Position numbers and translations under genes: made by a program. This document shows, in pieces, positions 10,901 to 21,812 of a DNA stretch of 33,627 nt. Positions within the stretch are counted from its first letter, which is position 1; every line of letters starts with the position of its first letter. The notes beneath the pieces were generated by a model, which saw only the letters and a program-made list of their open reading frames with translations, did no database searches and was not told the origin of the DNA. The DNA is from Gemmatimonadales bacterium (GTDB lineage: Bacteria; Gemmatimonadota; Gemmatimonadetes; Gemmatimonadales; GWC2-71-9), in the NCBI GenBank assembly GCA_036500345.1, contig DASYCE010000029.1, positions 1 through 33,627 on the forward strand, read 5' to 3'.

Positions 10901-11995
10901 ATGCACCACACCGCACTCGACTCCCGACACCGCGCTCTCAACGCCCGCATGATCCCGTTCGCCGGATGGGAGATGCCGGTGCAGTATGCCGGCCTGGTCG
11001 AGGAGCATAACGCCGTTCGCAAGGCGGCGGGGCTCTTCGACCTCTCCCACATGGGCGAGCTGTACCTCACCGGCAGCGGTGCAGGGGCGGCGCTCGACTT
11101 CGCCCTCGTCACCGCGCCGGGAAAACTGGCGGTGGGCCGGGCGCACTACTCGATGATCTGCGCTGCCGACGGGGGTGTCATCGACGATCTCATCGTCTAT
11201 CGCCTGGGTGACGCGCGGTACCTGGTGGTCGCCAACGCCTCCAACGCCGATGCCGTTGCCGCGGCGCTCCGTGAGCGGATCACCGGATTCGACGCGCGGC
11301 TCGACGATGCGTCGATGCGGACCTCGCTGGTGGCGATCCAGGGGCCGCGCGCCGCCGGAATCCTGCAACCATTTACCGAATTCGATCTCGCCACGCTCAA
11401 GTATTACGCGGGCATCGAGATCACGGCGTGTGGCGTCCCCGCGCTCCTCGCCCGGACCGGTTACACCGGCGAAGACGGTTTCGAGCTCTTTGTCGGTTGG
11501 GACGACGGCGTCACCGTCTGGGACTCGCTGCTCGACGCCGGGAGATCTGCCGGACTGATTCCCGTCGGACTTGGTGCGCGCGACACCCTGCGCCTCGAAG
11601 CCGGGATGCCGTTGTATGGCCAGGAGCTCGGTCGCGACACCACGCCGTTCGAGGCCAACCTCGGCCGCGTCGTGAAGTTCGACAAGAGCGGCGATTTCGT
11701 GGGCCGGAGCGCGCTGGAACGCGTCAAGGACACGCCGCGCAAGACGCTCGTCGGGATGCGGATCACCGGTCGAGGGATCGCCCGGACCGGCTATCCCGTC
11801 TATCTTCCCGCCGCGCCGGAACCGTGCGGGACGATCACCAGTGGAACGGCATCTCCCACGCTCGGCGTCGCCATCGCGATGGGGTATGTCCCGGTCGGTC
11901 AGGGCCACCCAGGCAACACCCTCGAGGTGGGAATCCGGAACCAGCGCGCCACGGCCGAGATCGTGCCGCTGCCGTTCTATCGACGTTCGACCTGA
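10901..11995 (+). CDS. gcvT: Glycine cleavage system T protein (aminomethyltransferase)
   Basis: 364 residues, full length. It transfers the methylene group from the aminomethyl-lipoyl arm of GcvH to tetrahydrofolate and releases ammonia. Family signatures are present in order: FAGWEMPVQY, GLFDLSHMGE, the GGVIDDLIVYR segment with the acidic pair Asp95-Asp96 near the folate-binding catalytic site, ARTGYTGEDGFE, the DTLRLEAGMPLYGQEL motif, and the C-terminal barrel with TSGTASPTLG. The ATG has no clear Shine-Dalgarno motif and lies close behind a TATCTT promoter element. gcvH starts 17 bases downstream and gcvP follows, so the T, H and P proteins form one operon. The L protein (dihydrolipoamide dehydrogenase) is not in the window. 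Confidence 0.97.
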   Translation: MHHTALDSRHRALNARMIPFAGWEMPVQYAGLVEEHNAVRKAAGLFDLSHMGELYLTGSGAGAALDFALVTAPGKLAVGRAHYSMICAADGGVIDDLIVYRLGDARYLVVANASNADAVAAALRERITGFDARLDDASMRTSLVAIQGPRAAGILQPFTEFDLATLKYYAGIEITACGVPALLARTGYTGEDGFELFVGWDDGVTVWDSLLDAGRSAGLIPVGLGARDTLRLEAGMPLYGQELGRDTTPFEANLGRVVKFDKSGDFVGRSALERVKDTPRKTLVGMRITGRGIARTGYPVYLPAAPEPCGTITSGTASPTLGVAIAMGYVPVGQGHPGNTLEVGIRNQRATAEIVPLPFYRRST

Positions 11996-12012
11996 GGCCT
12001 GGGAGGCGCCCG

Positions 12013-12396
12013 GTGGACATCCCCGAGAAGCTCAAATATTCGGTCGAGCACGAATGGCTCGCCGTCGACGGCAAGAACGGCACGGTCGGGATCACCGCCT
12101 TCGCGGTCGAGCAGATCGGGGACATCGTCTTCGTCGAACTTCCCGCCGTCGGCACGACGATCGAAGCGACCAAGGCGTTCGGCGTGATCGAGTCGGTCAA
12201 GGCCGTGAGCGAACTCTTCGCGCCGGCATCGGGGAAGGTGATCGCCATCAACGACACGCTGGCGGACGCACCGGAAACCGTCGCAAGCGACTGCTACGGC
12301 GCAGGCTGGCTGATCAAGATCGAACTGAGCAATCCCAACGACGTCAACGCGCTCAAGGATGCAGAGAATTATCGCGCCATGATCGCGAGCCTCTAG
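12013..12396 (+). CDS. gcvH: Glycine cleavage system H protein (lipoyl carrier)
   Basis: 127 residues from a GTG start with GGGAGG 6 bases upstream; no in-frame ATG gives the correct N-terminus. It begins with the family opening PEKLKYSVEHEW, continues with GITAFAVEQIGDIVFVELP, and has the lipoylation site ESVKAVSE with Lys63 as the lipoyl-bearing residue. The C-terminus (GAGWLIKIELSN, then a short helix) is complete. The lipoyl arm shuttles the aminomethyl group from the P to the T protein and electrons to the L protein. It sits between gcvT and gcvP with short gaps (17 and 12 bases), consistent with co-expression in stoichiometric amounts. Confidence 0.96.
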   Translation: MDIPEKLKYSVEHEWLAVDGKNGTVGITAFAVEQIGDIVFVELPAVGTTIEATKAFGVIESVKAVSELFAPASGKVIAINDTLADAPETVASDCYGAGWLIKIELSNPNDVNALKDAENYRAMIASL

Positions 12397-12408
12397 ACCA
12401 GACCGAGC

Positions 12409-15273
<2,865 letters not shown>

Positions 15274-15338
15274 CCGTTCCGCGCGATAGCTTCATCGATC
15301 CCCTTCGCTTTCCCCATTTTCCAACGCTGGAGGGTCAC

Positions 15339-16004
15339 ATGTTCGACGACGCCACCACCGGGGTCCCGCGCCGCGGATTCATTGGCAGTGTTGCCGCCGC
15401 CGCGGTCGGCCTCGGGATGACCGGGTTGACGGCAGATCGCGCCGCGGGGGAGAGTGTCGCATCGCGGGTCGCCGACGCCAAGCTCGAAGCGTGGTTCGGC
15501 AAGCTGACCGGGAAGCACCGCGTGGTCCTCGACGCACCGGCGGTCAACAGCGGGATGCCGATGGTATGGCCGCGCGTCTTCCTGATGACGACCGACGCGA
15601 CGTATCCCGGTGAGGGAAGCAGCGCGATGGTGATCTGTCGTCATGAAGGACTGCCGCTGGCGCTCCAGGACAGCATCTGGGCCAAGTACCATCTCGGCGA
15701 GATGTTCAACGTGAAGGATGGCGCGGCGCCGGCGACCCGGAATCCGTTCGCCAACATCACCAACCTGCCGCTCCCCAATCTTGGCACGTCCAACATGCTC
15801 AAGACCGGCGTCCTCGTCGGCGCATGCGACGTGGCGATCACCGTGTACAGCGGCGCCGCCGCGGCGAAGATGAAACTCGATCCTGCCGCCGTGAAGCGGG
15901 AGTGGGTCGCCGGCCTGTACCCGGGAGTGCAGATCGTGCCGTCGGGTGTCATGGCGGTCGCACGAGCGCAGCAGTTCAACACCCAGTACATCTTCGCCGG
16001 TTGA
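15339..16004 (+). CDS. Tat-exported DsrE/DsrF-like protein
   Basis: 221 residues from an ATG with GGAGG 5 bases upstream. The N-terminus holds a twin-arginine signal (PRRGFIGS followed by an alanine-rich hydrophobic run), so export of a folded protein is expected. The mature part resembles the DsrE/DsrF-like fold (COG1416-type). A first strand (WPRVFLMTTDATYP) is followed by helix/strand elements with Cys in MVICRHEG, a second Cys in VLVGACDVAITVYSG, and the typical end GVQIVPSGVMAVARAQQ. DsrE-type proteins often act in sulfur-transfer chemistry, but many exported homologues have no assigned role, and I do not assign one. It follows gcvP after 65 bases in which I see no firm promoter, and it is closed by a strong hairpin. 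Confidence 0.7.
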   Translation: MFDDATTGVPRRGFIGSVAAAAVGLGMTGLTADRAAGESVASRVADAKLEAWFGKLTGKHRVVLDAPAVNSGMPMVWPRVFLMTTDATYPGEGSSAMVICRHEGLPLALQDSIWAKYHLGEMFNVKDGAAPATRNPFANITNLPLPNLGTSNMLKTGVLVGACDVAITVYSGAAAAKMKLDPAAVKREWVAGLYPGVQIVPSGVMAVARAQQFNTQYIFAG

Positions 16005-16013
16005 CCGATTGAC

Positions 16014-16043
16014 GAGGTGAGGGGCCGCTCGGTCCCTCACCTC
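16014..16043 (+). terminator. Intrinsic-like terminator hairpin after the DsrE-like gene
   Basis: A perfect 10-base-pair stem, GAGGTGAGGG paired with CCCTCACCTC around a 10-base loop, lies 9 bases after the DsrE-like stop codon. Only CGTTGTT follows, so the U-tract is poor. It marks the boundary between the gcv/DsrE operon and the glycosidase operon. Confidence 0.65.
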
Positions 16044-16096
16044 CGTTGTTCGCGCTCACACCACGCTTCGCAAGCGCCTGCCAGCCCAGGGGACCA

Positions 16097-18106
16097 ATGA
16101 CCGATCAATTCTTGCCGCGGCCGCTTTCCCGTCGCGCGTTCGTGGAACAGGGCGCGGCGGCGGCGGCGATCGCGCTGCGGCCTCGCGGCATCACCGCGTT
16201 TCAGCGCGCCGGCGACGATTTTTCGATCGCGACCGAAGGGATCGACGCACACTGGACCGTCGCCGGAGGTTCCTTTCGCGTCGTGAAGCTCGTCGACCGG
16301 ATCGGCAACCGCGCCCTCACGCCGGCACCCGATCCATTTGTCCTCCGGCTCCACGACGGTTCGACGATCGCAGCCTCGGCGATGAGGATCGCGGCCGGCC
16401 CTCGACCGCTCCGGCTGGCGGCCGACCACCACGCCTCCCGCCGCGCGGAACAGGGCGGCGGTCGTGCCATCGAGCTCGACCTGGTGCACGAACCAACCGG
16501 TCTCCATGTGACCTGGCGGGCGATCGCCCGCGACCGGTCGGGGTACCTGCGCCAGGAGGCGACGCTCACGGCAACGGCGGCACCGGTGCCGATCGCCGAG
16601 ATTATCCTGGTCGACGCGGAAAGCAGTGGCGTCGCCATCGTCGGCACGGTGAAAGGATCTCCGGTCGTCGCCGGTAACCTCTTTCTCGGGTTTGAGCATC
16701 CCCTTTCGACGCACGAGGTAACGGGAAACCGCGCCACCGGATCGCTCCCGCGCGAGCTTCCGCTTCGTCCGGGGACCGCTTTCACCGTGTCGTCGGTCAT
16801 CGGTACCACCGCTACCGGCCAGCTGCGTCGCGATTTTCTCGGGTATCTCGAACGTGAGCGCGCCCATCCGTACCGTACCTTCCTGCACTACAACTCATGG
16901 TACGACCTCGGCTACTTCACCAAGTACGATGAAACCGGCGCGCTCGACGTGATCCATCGCTTCGGCGAGGAGCTGCATCGCAAGCGCGGCGTGACGCTGA
17001 GTTCGTTTCTCTTTGATGATGGCTGGGACGACGCGACGACCCTCTGGCATTTCAATGCCGGGTTCCCGCACGGGTTCGCGAACGTGCGGCGCGCGGCACA
17101 GCAATACGGCGCAGCCCCCGGCGTCTGGCTGTCGCCGTGGGGCGGATACGGCGACCCGCGCAAGCAGCGGATCCAGTATGGCAAGGCGCAGGGATACGAA
17201 ACGAACGCCGGCGGCTTCGCGCTCTCCGGGCCGAAGTACTACCAGCTGTTCCACGACACCTGCGTCGACTTCATCCGCACCTACGGGATCAACCAGTTCA
17301 AGTTCGACGGCACCGGCAACGCATCGCGCGTCGTTCCGGGGAGCGCGTTCGACAGCGATTTCGACGCGATGATCTCGCTGATCGGCGATCTGCGCCGAGT
17401 CGAGCCCGATCTGTACGTGAATCTGACCACCGGGACGTATCCGTCACCGTTCTGGCTCCGGCATTGCGACTCGATCTGGCGCGGCGGCGAGGACGATGAT
17501 GTCGCCGGGGTGGGACCAGACCGCGAGCGATGGATCACTTACCGCGACGGCGACACCTACGCCGGCATCGTGAAGAAGGGGCCGCTCTATCCATTGAATT
17601 CGCTGATGCTGCACGGGATGATCTACGCCAAGCACAACCGGCGGCTCACCGTCGATCCCGACCATCGGTTCCGCAACGAGATCCGGTCGTACTTCGGAAC
17701 CGGCACGCAGCTCCAGGAGATGTACATCACGCCATCGCTGCTCTCCACCGACAACTGGGACGACCTCGCAGAGGGCGCCAACTGGTCGCGCCGCAACGCC
17801 GGCTCACTGGTCGATACCCATTGGGTCGGCGGTGATCCGGTGAAACTCGAGCCGTACGGCTGGGCGTCGTGGTCACCGTCGAGTGCCACGCTGGTGCTCC
17901 GCAATCCCGGCGACGCCGCGAAATCGATCGACATCGATGTCGGTGCAGCGTTCGAACTTCCGGAACATGCGCGCGGGAAGTATCGCTTGTCGGTGCCGTG
18001 GCGCAGCGCACGCGGGACGTCGCCGATCACGGTCGCCGCGGGGTCGTCGCACACCTTCCGCCTCGAGCCGTTCGAGGTGCTCACCTTCGAGGCAAACCCC
18101 GCCTAG
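16097..18106 (+). CDS. Tat-exported alpha-galactosidase-like glycoside hydrolase (clan GH-D type)
   Basis: 669 residues. The ATG at 16097 is preferred over an upstream in-frame ATG at 16046 because it has AGGGGA just before it and starts a twin-arginine signal (SRRAFVEQ plus an alanine-rich run). An N-terminal beta-sandwich of about 250 residues precedes a TIM-barrel region opening with FLHYNSWYDLGYFTKYDE and SSFLFDDGWDD. In GH27/GH36-type enzymes the nucleophile lies in a K-x-D motif. Here NQFKFDG offers Asp404 as nucleophile, and CDSIWRGGEDD offers Asp458 as the likely acid/base. A C-terminal beta domain follows. Hydrolysis of alpha-linked galactose or N-acetylgalactosamine is plausible, but the family within the clan is unsure. 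Only 4 bases separate it from the beta-helix gene, so the two probably act together. Confidence 0.75.
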   Translation: MTDQFLPRPLSRRAFVEQGAAAAAIALRPRGITAFQRAGDDFSIATEGIDAHWTVAGGSFRVVKLVDRIGNRALTPAPDPFVLRLHDGSTIAASAMRIAAGPRPLRLAADHHASRRAEQGGGRAIELDLVHEPTGLHVTWRAIARDRSGYLRQEATLTATAAPVPIAEIILVDAESSGVAIVGTVKGSPVVAGNLFLGFEHPLSTHEVTGNRATGSLPRELPLRPGTAFTVSSVIGTTATGQLRRDFLGYLERERAHPYRTFLHYNSWYDLGYFTKYDETGALDVIHRFGEELHRKRGVTLSSFLFDDGWDDATTLWHFNAGFPHGFANVRRAAQQYGAAPGVWLSPWGGYGDPRKQRIQYGKAQGYETNAGGFALSGPKYYQLFHDTCVDFIRTYGINQFKFDGTGNASRVVPGSAFDSDFDAMISLIGDLRRVEPDLYVNLTTGTYPSPFWLRHCDSIWRGGEDDDVAGVGPDRERWITYRDGDTYAGIVKKGPLYPLNSLMLHGMIYAKHNRRLTVDPDHRFRNEIRSYFGTGTQLQEMYITPSLLSTDNWDDLAEGANWSRRNAGSLVDTHWVGGDPVKLEPYGWASWSPSSATLVLRNPGDAAKSIDIDVGAAFELPEHARGKYRLSVPWRSARGTSPITVAAGSSHTFRLEPFEVLTFEANPA

Positions 18107-18110
18107 CGGG

Positions 18111-20285
18111 ATGCGACGCGCCTCGGACGTTCGAACGAGTATCCGCCTGGTTGTCGCGCGGCTGATCATCCCGGCGATCCTGGGCGCGCAGGGCGTTGCG
18201 TTCTCGCCGGGAATGACGATCACGCACTCGGTTCGCATCCGTCCCGGGCGATACGACGCGCCCGCTGGCGACTCCGCCGCGATTACCGTGCGCGGGTCCG
18301 ACGTTACGGTCGACCTCACGGGCGTCGAACTCGTCGGCGACAGCGACCGGGCCGCGCCGGATCGCTTTACCGGCACGGCGATCCGGGTCGACGGCGGACG
18401 GAATATCGTGATCACGGGGGTGCGGGCGCGCGGCTACAAGGTGGGGATCATTGCGCGCCATGTGACCAGGCTGTCACTCCTCGACAACGACCTGTCGTAC
18501 AACTGGAGGCCGCGGCTCTACAGCGGGATCGAAAAGGAGTCGCTGATCGACTGGCTCGACTATCACAACAACGAGCACGATGAGTGGCTGCGATACGGCG
18601 CGGGGATCTATCTCGACGACATCACGATCGGCGAGATCAAGGGAAACAGCGTCACGCATGGAATGGACGGCCTGATGGTCGTGCGGTCGACGGGGATCAG
18701 GATCTGGAACAACACCTTCTCATACAACTCCGGCGTCGGCTTGGGCCTCTACCGCGCGTCCCACAACTACATCATGCACAACCGCATCGACTGGAACGTG
18801 CGAGGCTATGCCGACGGCTTCTACAATCGCGGGCAGGATTCCGGCGGCCTGCTGATCTACGAACAGAGCAGCAACAATGTGGTCGCCTACAACTCGGTCA
18901 CCCATTCGGGGGATGGGCTGTTCCTCTGGGCGGGACAATCAACGATGGACACCGGCCAGGGGGGTTGCAACGACAATCTCTTCTACGCCAATGACTTCTC
19001 GTACGCGCCAACCAACGGGATGGAAGCGACCTTCTCCCGCAATGCGTTCGTCGCCAATCGAGTCGACGGCAACTGGCACGGACTGTGGGGCGGATATTCG
19101 TACGGTTCAGTCGTGCTGGGAAACCACTTTGACGGCAACGGCGAAGCGATCGCGATCGAGCACGGTCAGGACAACGAGATCACCGGCAACACATTCTCCG
19201 GCGACACGACCGGCGTGCATCTCTGGTGGAACCGGATCGAGCCGTCGGACTGGGGCTATCCGAAGCATCGCGACACGCATTCCCGCGACTACACGATCAG
19301 CGACAACCGCTTTGCCGGCGAGCGGGTCGCGATGCGAGTCGACAACACCCAGCAAGTGCACGCCGCGGGAAATTTCTTCCGCACCGTCGACACTATTGTC
19401 CGCGCCAGCGGCGACACGACAGCGTGGCGCTTCGCGACGGCAGTCCGGCCGCGACCCCAGCCGGCAATTCCGGCTCGCTATCGTGTCGCCCGGCTCCCCG
19501 GGGGTACCGACGCCATCACGCCGCCGGCACAGCGGCGTGGACGATCGGCGATCATCATTGACGAATGGGGACCATACGACTGGAAGAGCCCGAGGCTCTG
19601 GCCGCTGGGCCGGGACGACGGACCGACTGTGACGCTCAAGGTGCTTGGGCCGCCAGGACGATGGCGCGTCGTTTCGCGCGAAGGGATCGCATCGTTGTCG
19701 GCCGACAGCGGAACGATGACGCAGACGATCATGGTGACGCCGATGCCGGGACGCGAAGGAGACGTCGATCTGGAGCTCGAGTATCACGGCGGGCCCGTGA
19801 TGACGGCGTTCGGCGAGCGGATCGCCGCCGGGAAGGCGATACGCTTTGGATGGCGCCGTTTCGCTCCGGCGGCCCGTTGGCATCTCGACTTCGTGCCGTT
19901 CGATTCGACCCGGACGTCGCGCAGTGATTCGGCTGCAATCAGCAAAGCATTCGCCCAGGCTCCCATTGCGTCACTCGACACCAACCGCCTCGACCTGACC
20001 TGGTACGCGCCGCCGTCGAAGGCGATCCGGCAATCCGACGTGCTGACCCGCGCGACCGCGTCGATCGACCTCGCGCCAGGGCGCTACCTGCTTCGCACCA
20101 TCGCGGACGACGCCGTTCGCGTCTACATCGACGACCGGCTCGTCCTCGATGATTGGACACCCGGCGAATCGCATCTCAAGGAGGTTCCGTTCGTGGCGAC
20201 CGGCACGCATCGCTTCCGCGTCGAGCATCTTCAACTCGATGGCTGGTATGAACTCCGGCTCGACATCGATCGGATGCCGCAATGA
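18111..20285 (+). CDS. Secreted right-handed beta-helix protein with C-terminal PA14-like domain
   Basis: 724 residues from an ATG 4 bases after the glycosidase stop. An Arg-rich start and hydrophobic run end at a probable site LGA|Q (Gln27). Residues of about 60-420 form many short repeats of the parallel beta-helix type (NosD/pectate-lyase-like), for example GIRIWNNTFSYNSGVGLGLY, NYIMHNRIDWN, NNVVAYNSVTHSGDGLFLW and NEITGNTFSGDTTGVHLW, with asparagine-ladder character. A middle beta region follows. The last 90 or so residues (SIDLAPGRYLLRTIADDAVRVYIDD to the end) look like a PA14-type carbohydrate-binding domain. Polysaccharide binding, lyase or epimerase activity is possible, but no catalytic set is clear to me. 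Its stop overlaps the uridine kinase start. Confidence 0.75.
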   Translation: MRRASDVRTSIRLVVARLIIPAILGAQGVAFSPGMTITHSVRIRPGRYDAPAGDSAAITVRGSDVTVDLTGVELVGDSDRAAPDRFTGTAIRVDGGRNIVITGVRARGYKVGIIARHVTRLSLLDNDLSYNWRPRLYSGIEKESLIDWLDYHNNEHDEWLRYGAGIYLDDITIGEIKGNSVTHGMDGLMVVRSTGIRIWNNTFSYNSGVGLGLYRASHNYIMHNRIDWNVRGYADGFYNRGQDSGGLLIYEQSSNNVVAYNSVTHSGDGLFLWAGQSTMDTGQGGCNDNLFYANDFSYAPTNGMEATFSRNAFVANRVDGNWHGLWGGYSYGSVVLGNHFDGNGEAIAIEHGQDNEITGNTFSGDTTGVHLWWNRIEPSDWGYPKHRDTHSRDYTISDNRFAGERVAMRVDNTQQVHAAGNFFRTVDTIVRASGDTTAWRFATAVRPRPQPAIPARYRVARLPGGTDAITPPAQRRGRSAIIIDEWGPYDWKSPRLWPLGRDDGPTVTLKVLGPPGRWRVVSREGIASLSADSGTMTQTIMVTPMPGREGDVDLELEYHGGPVMTAFGERIAAGKAIRFGWRRFAPAARWHLDFVPFDSTRTSRSDSAAISKAFAQAPIASLDTNRLDLTWYAPPSKAIRQSDVLTRATASIDLAPGRYLLRTIADDAVRVYIDDRLVLDDWTPGESHLKEVPFVATGTHRFRVEHLQLDGWYELRLDIDRMPQ

Positions 20286-20917
20286 CGCGACCGCTCGTCA
20301 TCGGCATCGTGGGCGGATCGGGCTCGGGAAAGACGACGGTGGTCCGCGCGATCGTCGAAGCGGCCGGCGTCAGCGCATCAGTGCTCGACCAGGACGGCTA
20401 CTACCATGATCTGTCGCATCTTGCGCTCGACGAGCGGCGCCAGGTCAACTTCGACCATCCCGATTCGATCGATGCAGCACTGCTGGCAGAGCACCTGGAG
20501 CGGCTGGTGCGGGGTGAGGCGATCGAGAAGCCGGTCTACGACTTTGCTGCGCATACCCGCGCGCCGGAACGCGTGCTGGTCGAGGCGAATCCGATCATCG
20601 TGGTGGACGGGATTCTCCTCTTTGCCGACCGCCGGCTTCGCGATCTCTTCGACATCAAGATCTATGTCGACGTCGCCGATGATATCCGGTTCATCCGCCG
20701 GCTCGAACGTGACGTGATCGACCGCGGCCGATCGATGGCCGATGTGGTGCGCCAGTATCTCGCCACGGTGCGGCCGATGCATCTCGAATTCGTCGAACCG
20801 TCGAAGCGCCACGCAGACATCATTCTCCCCGGTGGAGGGCACAACCGGATCGCGATCGAGATGATCGTGGCGCGGGTCCATTCTGAACTGCAACGGCGCA
20901 CGTCCCACGGTGCGTGA
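20282..20917 (+). CDS. udk: Uridine kinase
   Basis: 211 residues, normal for uridine/cytidine kinase. It phosphorylates uridine and cytidine with ATP or GTP in pyrimidine salvage in the cytoplasm. It has the Walker A motif GGSGSGKT (residues 11-18), then the family stretch VLDQDGYYHDLS, FDHPDSIDAALLAEHL, KPVYDFAAHTR, the strand IIVVDGILLF, the lid segment RFIRRLERDVIDRGRS, and the C-terminal HADIILPGGGHN. The ATG overlaps the stop of the beta-helix gene (ATGA), so it is probably translated by coupling. Its own end overlaps the gluQ start by 8 bases. Phosphoribulokinase is the closest alternative fold, but the motif order fits Udk. Confidence 0.93.
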   Translation: MTRPLVIGIVGGSGSGKTTVVRAIVEAAGVSASVLDQDGYYHDLSHLALDERRQVNFDHPDSIDAALLAEHLERLVRGEAIEKPVYDFAAHTRAPERVLVEANPIIVVDGILLFADRRLRDLFDIKIYVDVADDIRFIRRLERDVIDRGRSMADVVRQYLATVRPMHLEFVEPSKRHADIILPGGGHNRIAIEMIVARVHSELQRRTSHGA

Positions 20918-21812
20918 CCTTCAAGCCGCAGTCGCAGCGGCATCCGCACTCAAGAGTCAGCGGACCCGATGGATTACGCGATTTGCGCCGTCACCCACAG
21001 GCGAACTCCATCTCGGCCATGTCGTGCACGCGCAGTGGGTATGGGGGATCGCCGCCGCGGTCGAGGCGGTCGTGCTGATCCGGAGCGAGGACCACGACCG
21101 CAGCCGGAGCAGTGCCGAGTTCGAGGGAGCGATTCTTGAGGACCTCGCATGGCTCGGATTTGAAGGCGACGTACGGTCACGAACCTCGCTCGATCGCCAT
21201 CCATCGCCGTTCCGTCAGAGTGACCATCCCGAGCGCTACGCCGCCGCGCTCGTTCGGCTCCAGTCGGTCACCGACGTCTACCAGTGCCGCTGCACCCGCG
21301 CCGCGATGCCGCTGACTTCCGCCGGCGAGCGCCGCTACCCGGGGACGTGCCGTGGGACGCCGCTGGACGGTCGCGGCGACGCAGTCATCCGCGCCAGGAT
21401 TCCGGACGGGGAGGTCGAGATCGACGATCTGGTGCTCGGCCCGCTGGGGCAGCACCCGCAGGATGATCTCGGTGATGTTGCGATCCGCGATGCGCGTGGC
21501 CAATGGACCTATCAATTCTGTGTCGTGGTCGACGATCTGCACGACGACGTCAATCTCATCATTCGCGGTGAGGATCTTGCCGCGTCAACGGGAAGACAAC
21601 AGCTTCTCGCGCGGCTGCTCGGCGCGGTGACGCCACCGGTGATGGCGCATCACCCGCTCGTGCTGGCGCTGGATGGTCGAAAGTTGAGCAAGCGGGATCG
21701 AAGCAAGACGGTGCGGGCGATGCGCGCCGGGGGAATGACCCGCGACGACATCCTCAATGCGGCGTCGACGGCGCTCCGTAGACCATCCGGTACACCGACT
21801 GATTCCGGATGA
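20910..21812 (+). CDS. gluQ: Glutamyl-Q tRNA(Asp) synthetase
   Basis: 300 residues, the length of the GluRS paralogue that lacks the anticodon-binding domain. It glutamylates queuosine at position 34 of tRNA(Asp). It has the class I motif in APSPTGELHLGHV (HLGH at residues 34-37), a zinc-knuckle region (YQCRCTR then YPGTCRG), the binding-pocket strand QWTYQFCVVVDDLHDDVNLIIRGEDL, and a KLSKRD version of KMSKS. Initiation is at GTG, inside the last codons of udk. The final 59 bases overlap the end of the convergent transglycosylase gene on the other strand. A short catalytic GltX fragment is the alternative, but the intact motifs and end favour GluQ. Confidence 0.9.
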   Translation: MRDLQAAVAAASALKSQRTRWITRFAPSPTGELHLGHVVHAQWVWGIAAAVEAVVLIRSEDHDRSRSSAEFEGAILEDLAWLGFEGDVRSRTSLDRHPSPFRQSDHPERYAAALVRLQSVTDVYQCRCTRAAMPLTSAGERRYPGTCRGTPLDGRGDAVIRARIPDGEVEIDDLVLGPLGQHPQDDLGDVAIRDARGQWTYQFCVVVDDLHDDVNLIIRGEDLAASTGRQQLLARLLGAVTPPVMAHHPLVLALDGRKLSKRDRSKTVRAMRAGGMTRDDILNAASTALRRPSGTPTDSG

